Positions 29,399 through 29,912 of a stretch of 29,912 nt of DNA are shown here, one piece after another. This DNA comes from Gnomoniopsis sp. IMI 355080 (taxonomy: Eukaryota > Ascomycota > Sordariomycetes > Diaporthales > Gnomoniaceae): assembly GCA_027946555.1 (NCBI GenBank), contig JAPEVC010000323.1, forward strand, positions 1 to 29,912, given 5' to 3'. The notes below the pieces were generated by a model. It made no database searches, had not been told where the DNA came from, and saw only the letters and a list, made by a program, of their open reading frames with translations. Made by a program: the position numbers and the translations under genes. Numbering within the stretch: the first letter of the stretch is position 1; every line of letters begins with the position of its first letter.

Positions 29399-29912
29399 AT
29401 GAAGGAAGCCATCGTCCACCCGGGGCCAAAAGTGACCATCACGGACTCACCCATTCCTACGCCCAACGACGACCAACTCGTCATCAAAGTCATCGTAAGC
29501 GGCTCCAATCCCAAGGACTGGAAACTCCCGGAATGGATGAACAAGACGGGTAATTCAGGCGATGATATCGCTGGCATCGTACACGAGGTCGGCAAGAATG
29601 TCTACGAGTTCAAGCCTGGTGACCGCGTAATGGCGTTTCATGAAATGGTACGTTGTCTTTGACATTCCCTCGCTTGAGTTCCCGTCCCTTATTATCGGAT
29701 CAGCGGCAAAGGACCGCCGCTTTGACCTTTCAATACATACTGACATTGGATTCCACCAAAACAAAAAAGGTCACACCTGGTGGCTCGTATGCGGAATACG
29801 CCGTAGCTTACCAACACACAACCGCCCACCTCCCAGCACACACCAGCTTCGAAGAAGCCGCCGCCATCCCCCTGGCCGCCCTCACCGCGGCCGTCGGCCT
29901 CTTCCGCCATCT
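29399..29912 (+). CDS. Zinc-free MDR oxidoreductase, 5' part only
   Basis: Exon 1 is 29399-29647 (83 codons). The intron is 29648-29769 (GTACGT donor, CTGAC branch site near 29738, AAG acceptor). Exon 2 starts at 29770 and runs off the window. About 130 residues are visible, forming the GroES-like domain of the medium-chain dehydrogenase/reductase family: PIPTPNDDQLVIKV, GSNPKDWKLP, DIAGIVHEVGKNVYEFKPGDRV, then GGSYAEYAV and AAAIPLAALTA. The catalytic-zinc Cys and His of alcohol dehydrogenases are absent, which points to a quinone-oxidoreductase or enoyl-reductase type enzyme using NADPH. In fungi such genes act alone or beside polyketide synthases; what follows to the right is not visible. 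The ATG at 29399 (AAAATGAAGG) begins the normal family N-terminus. Confidence 0.85.

Noticed and set aside
29692..29910. Minus-strand frame rich in Gly and Glu over the MDR gene
   Set aside because: Antisense shadow of an Ala-rich exon (AAAIPLAALTAAVG) in a family that is clearly read on the plus strand.

Overview
This window looks like nuclear DNA of a filamentous ascomycete (Pezizomycotina). The evidence is short introns (about 60-120 nt) with GTRNGT-type donors and CTGAC/CTAAT-like branch points, fungal-type proteins (a Pth11-like rhodopsin-fold receptor, a berberine-bridge-like secreted FAD oxidase, an S1/P1 nuclease, an LPMO-like secreted protein), and a dispersed TACCTAGGTA palindrome in non-coding DNA. 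I cannot place it to species. It begins with a run of nine G, which may be a contig edge.

Layout, left to right: a gene-free stretch (1-2929); an LPMO-like secreted copper protein with one intron (2930-3616, +); a gamma-butyrobetaine/trimethyllysine-dioxygenase-like 2OG-Fe(II) enzyme (5368-6888, +); a convergent DPH4/JJJ3-type J-protein for diphthamide synthesis (7372-8142, -); a 4 kb region with one weak Ala-rich coding candidate (8748-9216, -); a four-helix membrane protein with a roughly 500-residue disordered tail carrying a duplicated RRNSLLVRQA motif (12219-14360, +); another 2.4 kb without genes; a nine-exon secreted FAD-linked oxidoreductase (16802-18862, +); a three-exon S1/P1 nuclease with all nine zinc ligands (19984-21159, +); an F-box protein (21666-23348, +); a HAD-like hydrolase convergent with it (23418-24086, -); a Pth11-like seven-helix receptor (24494-25844, -); 3.5 kb without a convincing gene; and the 5' part of a zinc-free MDR oxidoreductase running off the right edge (29399-29912, +).

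The genes do not form an obvious biosynthetic cluster. Three encode secreted, metal- or flavin-dependent degradative or oxidative enzymes (LPMO-like, FAD oxidase, nuclease) and one a probable surface sensor, as expected of a saprotroph or plant-associated fungus. The rest are housekeeping or unassigned. Exon structures were worked out by hand from splice signals, frame continuity and family motifs; no transcript or database search was available.

No clear new multi-gene system is visible. The best leads are the duplicated kinase-site-like motif and the abutting in-frame upstream ORF of the 12219 gene, the stop-free in-phase intron with duplicated acceptors in the LPMO-like gene, the 60-residue His-ended tail of the nuclease, and the TACCTAGGTA repeat family confined to non-coding DNA.
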